Shown here: piece after piece, positions 6,241 through 6,757 of the stretch
How the letters are laid out: every line of letters begins with the position of its first letter
Numbering within the stretch: position 1 is the stretch's first letter
Assembly (NCBI GenBank): GCA_964639275.1
Contig: CAZXCQ010000319.1
Span: 1 to 6,757, forward strand
Source: CAZXCQ01 sp964639275
GTDB taxonomy: Bacteria; Desulfobacterota; DSM-4660; Desulfatiglandales; Desulfatiglandaceae
Direction: 5' to 3'
Length of the DNA: 6,757 nucleotides
Program-made: the position numbers and the translations under genes
The notes under the pieces: model-generated
What the model was told of the DNA's origin: nothing
The model's input: the letters and a program-made list of their open reading frames with translations, nothing else
Database searches by the model: none

Positions 6241-6383
6241 ACTTCCTTCGCATCGCGGTACAGGCGAAGGCCGTAAGACACACCTTACCTGTCGTAAACA
6301 GTGCTCAAACCATGGCCTTCCGATGGGGCCTTTCAGTTAGCCATGATTCGGTCGGCCATTTTCCTTTTCTAACTTTGTCGACG
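6241..6383 (-). ncRNA. Structured leader RNA upstream of the porin (candidate attenuator, riboswitch or small RNA)
   Basis: Between two terminators the minus-strand RNA can form several hairpins: AUCAUGGC/GCCAUGGU (6347-6340 with 6316-6309, 8 bp including one U-G pair that would be a C-A mismatch on the other strand); GUAAG/CUUAC (6288-6284 with 6277-6273, loop GUGUGU); and CCUUCGC/GCGAAGG (6270-6264 with 6251-6245). The last is mutually exclusive with pairing of GCCUUC (6271-6266) to GAAGGC (6240-6235), the base of the terminator stem. That gives a ready on/off switch. I could not match it to c-di-GMP, cobalamin, TPP, lysine, FMN, Moco, ZTP or SRP-like RNAs. No open reading frame on the minus strand explains it. 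Confidence 0.45.
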
Positions 6384-6432
6384 AAAAAGGGCGTGACAAG
6401 TTCGGTGTTTTCCGCCGATTCCCATCACGCCC
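6384..6432 (-). terminator. Intrinsic terminator downstream of the small Cys protein (distal)
   Basis: The minus-strand RNA pairs GGGCGTGA (6432-6425) with TCACGCCC (6396-6389), followed by TTTTT. The loop is 28 nt and holds a small TCGG/CCGA hairpin. It lies about 57 bp after the stop of the upstream gene, so it most likely ends that transcript and isolates the porin leader. Confidence 0.7.
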
Positions 6433-6437
6433 TCACT

Positions 6438-6458
6438 TCCCGGCTCCTGGCGCCGGGA
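6438..6458. repeat. GC-rich hairpin
   Basis: TCCCGGC and GCCGGGA form a perfect 7-bp stem around a 7-nt loop, directly ahead of the distal terminator on the minus strand. It may protect the 3' end of the small-gene transcript or be part of a larger leader fold. Confidence 0.5.
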
Positions 6459-6488
6459 CGTAGGACCTATTTTTTCATCTCCAGTACT

Positions 6489-6752
6489 CTATGCGTTCTC
6501 TCCCAGCACCTTGATCAATTTCTTTCTTAGATTTTCCAATTGTTTTGATTTAAAGGCCTTTCTTGAATCCTCCAGCACCTCAATAGTCTCCATGAGTGTC
6601 TTCTTCAATAAGCGCTTATGGGGGCAACCAGTGACAAGGCAGTCTCCAATCGGTTTAGCACCCCGTTTCAAACACCTAATAATACAATCGTGCTCCTTGA
6701 GCGTTGCCTGGATCTCTTGGATGCTCCTCACCAATACCTCTTGATTTGTCAT
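6489..6752 (-). CDS. Small four-Cys protein of unknown function
   Basis: I do not recognise a named family. The 87 residues divide in two. The N-terminal half has four cysteines, C23-x3-C27-x10-C38-x4-C43, followed by PH, which could bind a metal. The C-terminal half (about 47-87) is a highly charged amphipathic helix (ETIEVLEDSRKAFKSKQLEN, then LRKKLIKVL) that could form a coiled coil. There is no signal peptide or membrane segment. The ATG at 6752 is preceded only by GGGAA before the window ends and the frame is still open there, so the true start could lie outside. The stop is TAG and a terminator follows. The gene is likely real because of its even codon use and the downstream terminator. 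Confidence 0.65.
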   Translation of the reverse strand: MTNQEVLVRSIQEIQATLKEHDCIIRCLKRGAKPIGDCLVTGCPHKRLLKKTLMETIEVLEDSRKAFKSKQLENLRKKLIKVLGENA

Positions 6753-6757
6753 TTCCC

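Noticed and set aside
6241..6330. SRP (4.5S) RNA
   Set aside because: There is a superficial likeness (CUGUUUAC...GGAAG), but the conserved GGUCAGG...GGAAGGAAGCAGCC core of helix 8 is absent.
6196..6360. Cyclic-di-GMP (GEMM-I) or cobalamin riboswitch upstream of the porin
   Set aside because: The hallmark strings (GCAAAGCC and CAAACC in the right relation for GEMM; GCCACTG for cobalamin) were not found on the minus strand. A CAAACC on the plus strand lacks the partner motifs and leads to no gene.
6231..6530. 99-residue plus-strand reading frame
   Set aside because: It crosses the two terminator hairpins and runs antisense into the small Cys gene, has a non-ATG start and no recognisable motif.

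Overview
The window looks like a piece of a Gram-negative, probably anaerobic, bacterial chromosome, most likely of the deltaproteobacterial (Desulfobacterota) type. This is an inference from three things. It has an outer-membrane porin with a C-terminal Phe. It has a PAS protein ending in a CxxC...CPEC module that I associate with that group. It also has abundant small palindromic repeats between genes. Every convincing gene is on the minus strand, so the transcription order runs from high to low coordinates.

Layout in transcription order: (1) 6752-6489, a small cysteine-containing protein of unknown function; (2) 6488-6154, a non-coding but highly structured stretch with two intrinsic-terminator-like hairpins, forming the leader of the next gene; (3) 6153-5038, an OprB-type carbohydrate-selective porin; (4) 5037-4586, an intergenic stretch with a frameshifted remnant of a second PhzF-family gene and a 142-bp segment bounded by 13-bp inverted repeats; (5) 4585-3791, an intact PhzF-family protein; (6) 3790-3328, an intergenic stretch with two copies of an ATTCCGGC-type palindromic repeat, one interrupted by another small palindrome; (7) 3327-2719, a PAS protein with two cysteine clusters; (8) 2616-1060, a ModF/PhrA-like double ABC ATPase; (9) 935 to beyond position 1, biotin synthase BioB, cut by the window edge.

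Functionally this is a mixed neighbourhood: cofactor synthesis (bioB), a soluble tandem ABC ATPase of the molybdate-associated ModF family with no permease in view, a redox- or metal-sensing candidate (PAS protein), a PhzF-fold enzyme and a sugar porin. PAS, modF-like and bioB are co-directional with gaps of about 100-125 bp. They could be one transcript, although bioB has a possible BirA-type half operator of its own.

No mobile-element gene, CRISPR array, tRNA or rRNA was seen. The points most worth a second look are the structured leader of the porin (possible attenuator or riboswitch, matching no class I could recall), the PhzF duplication scar, and the repeat-in-repeat at 3441-3542.
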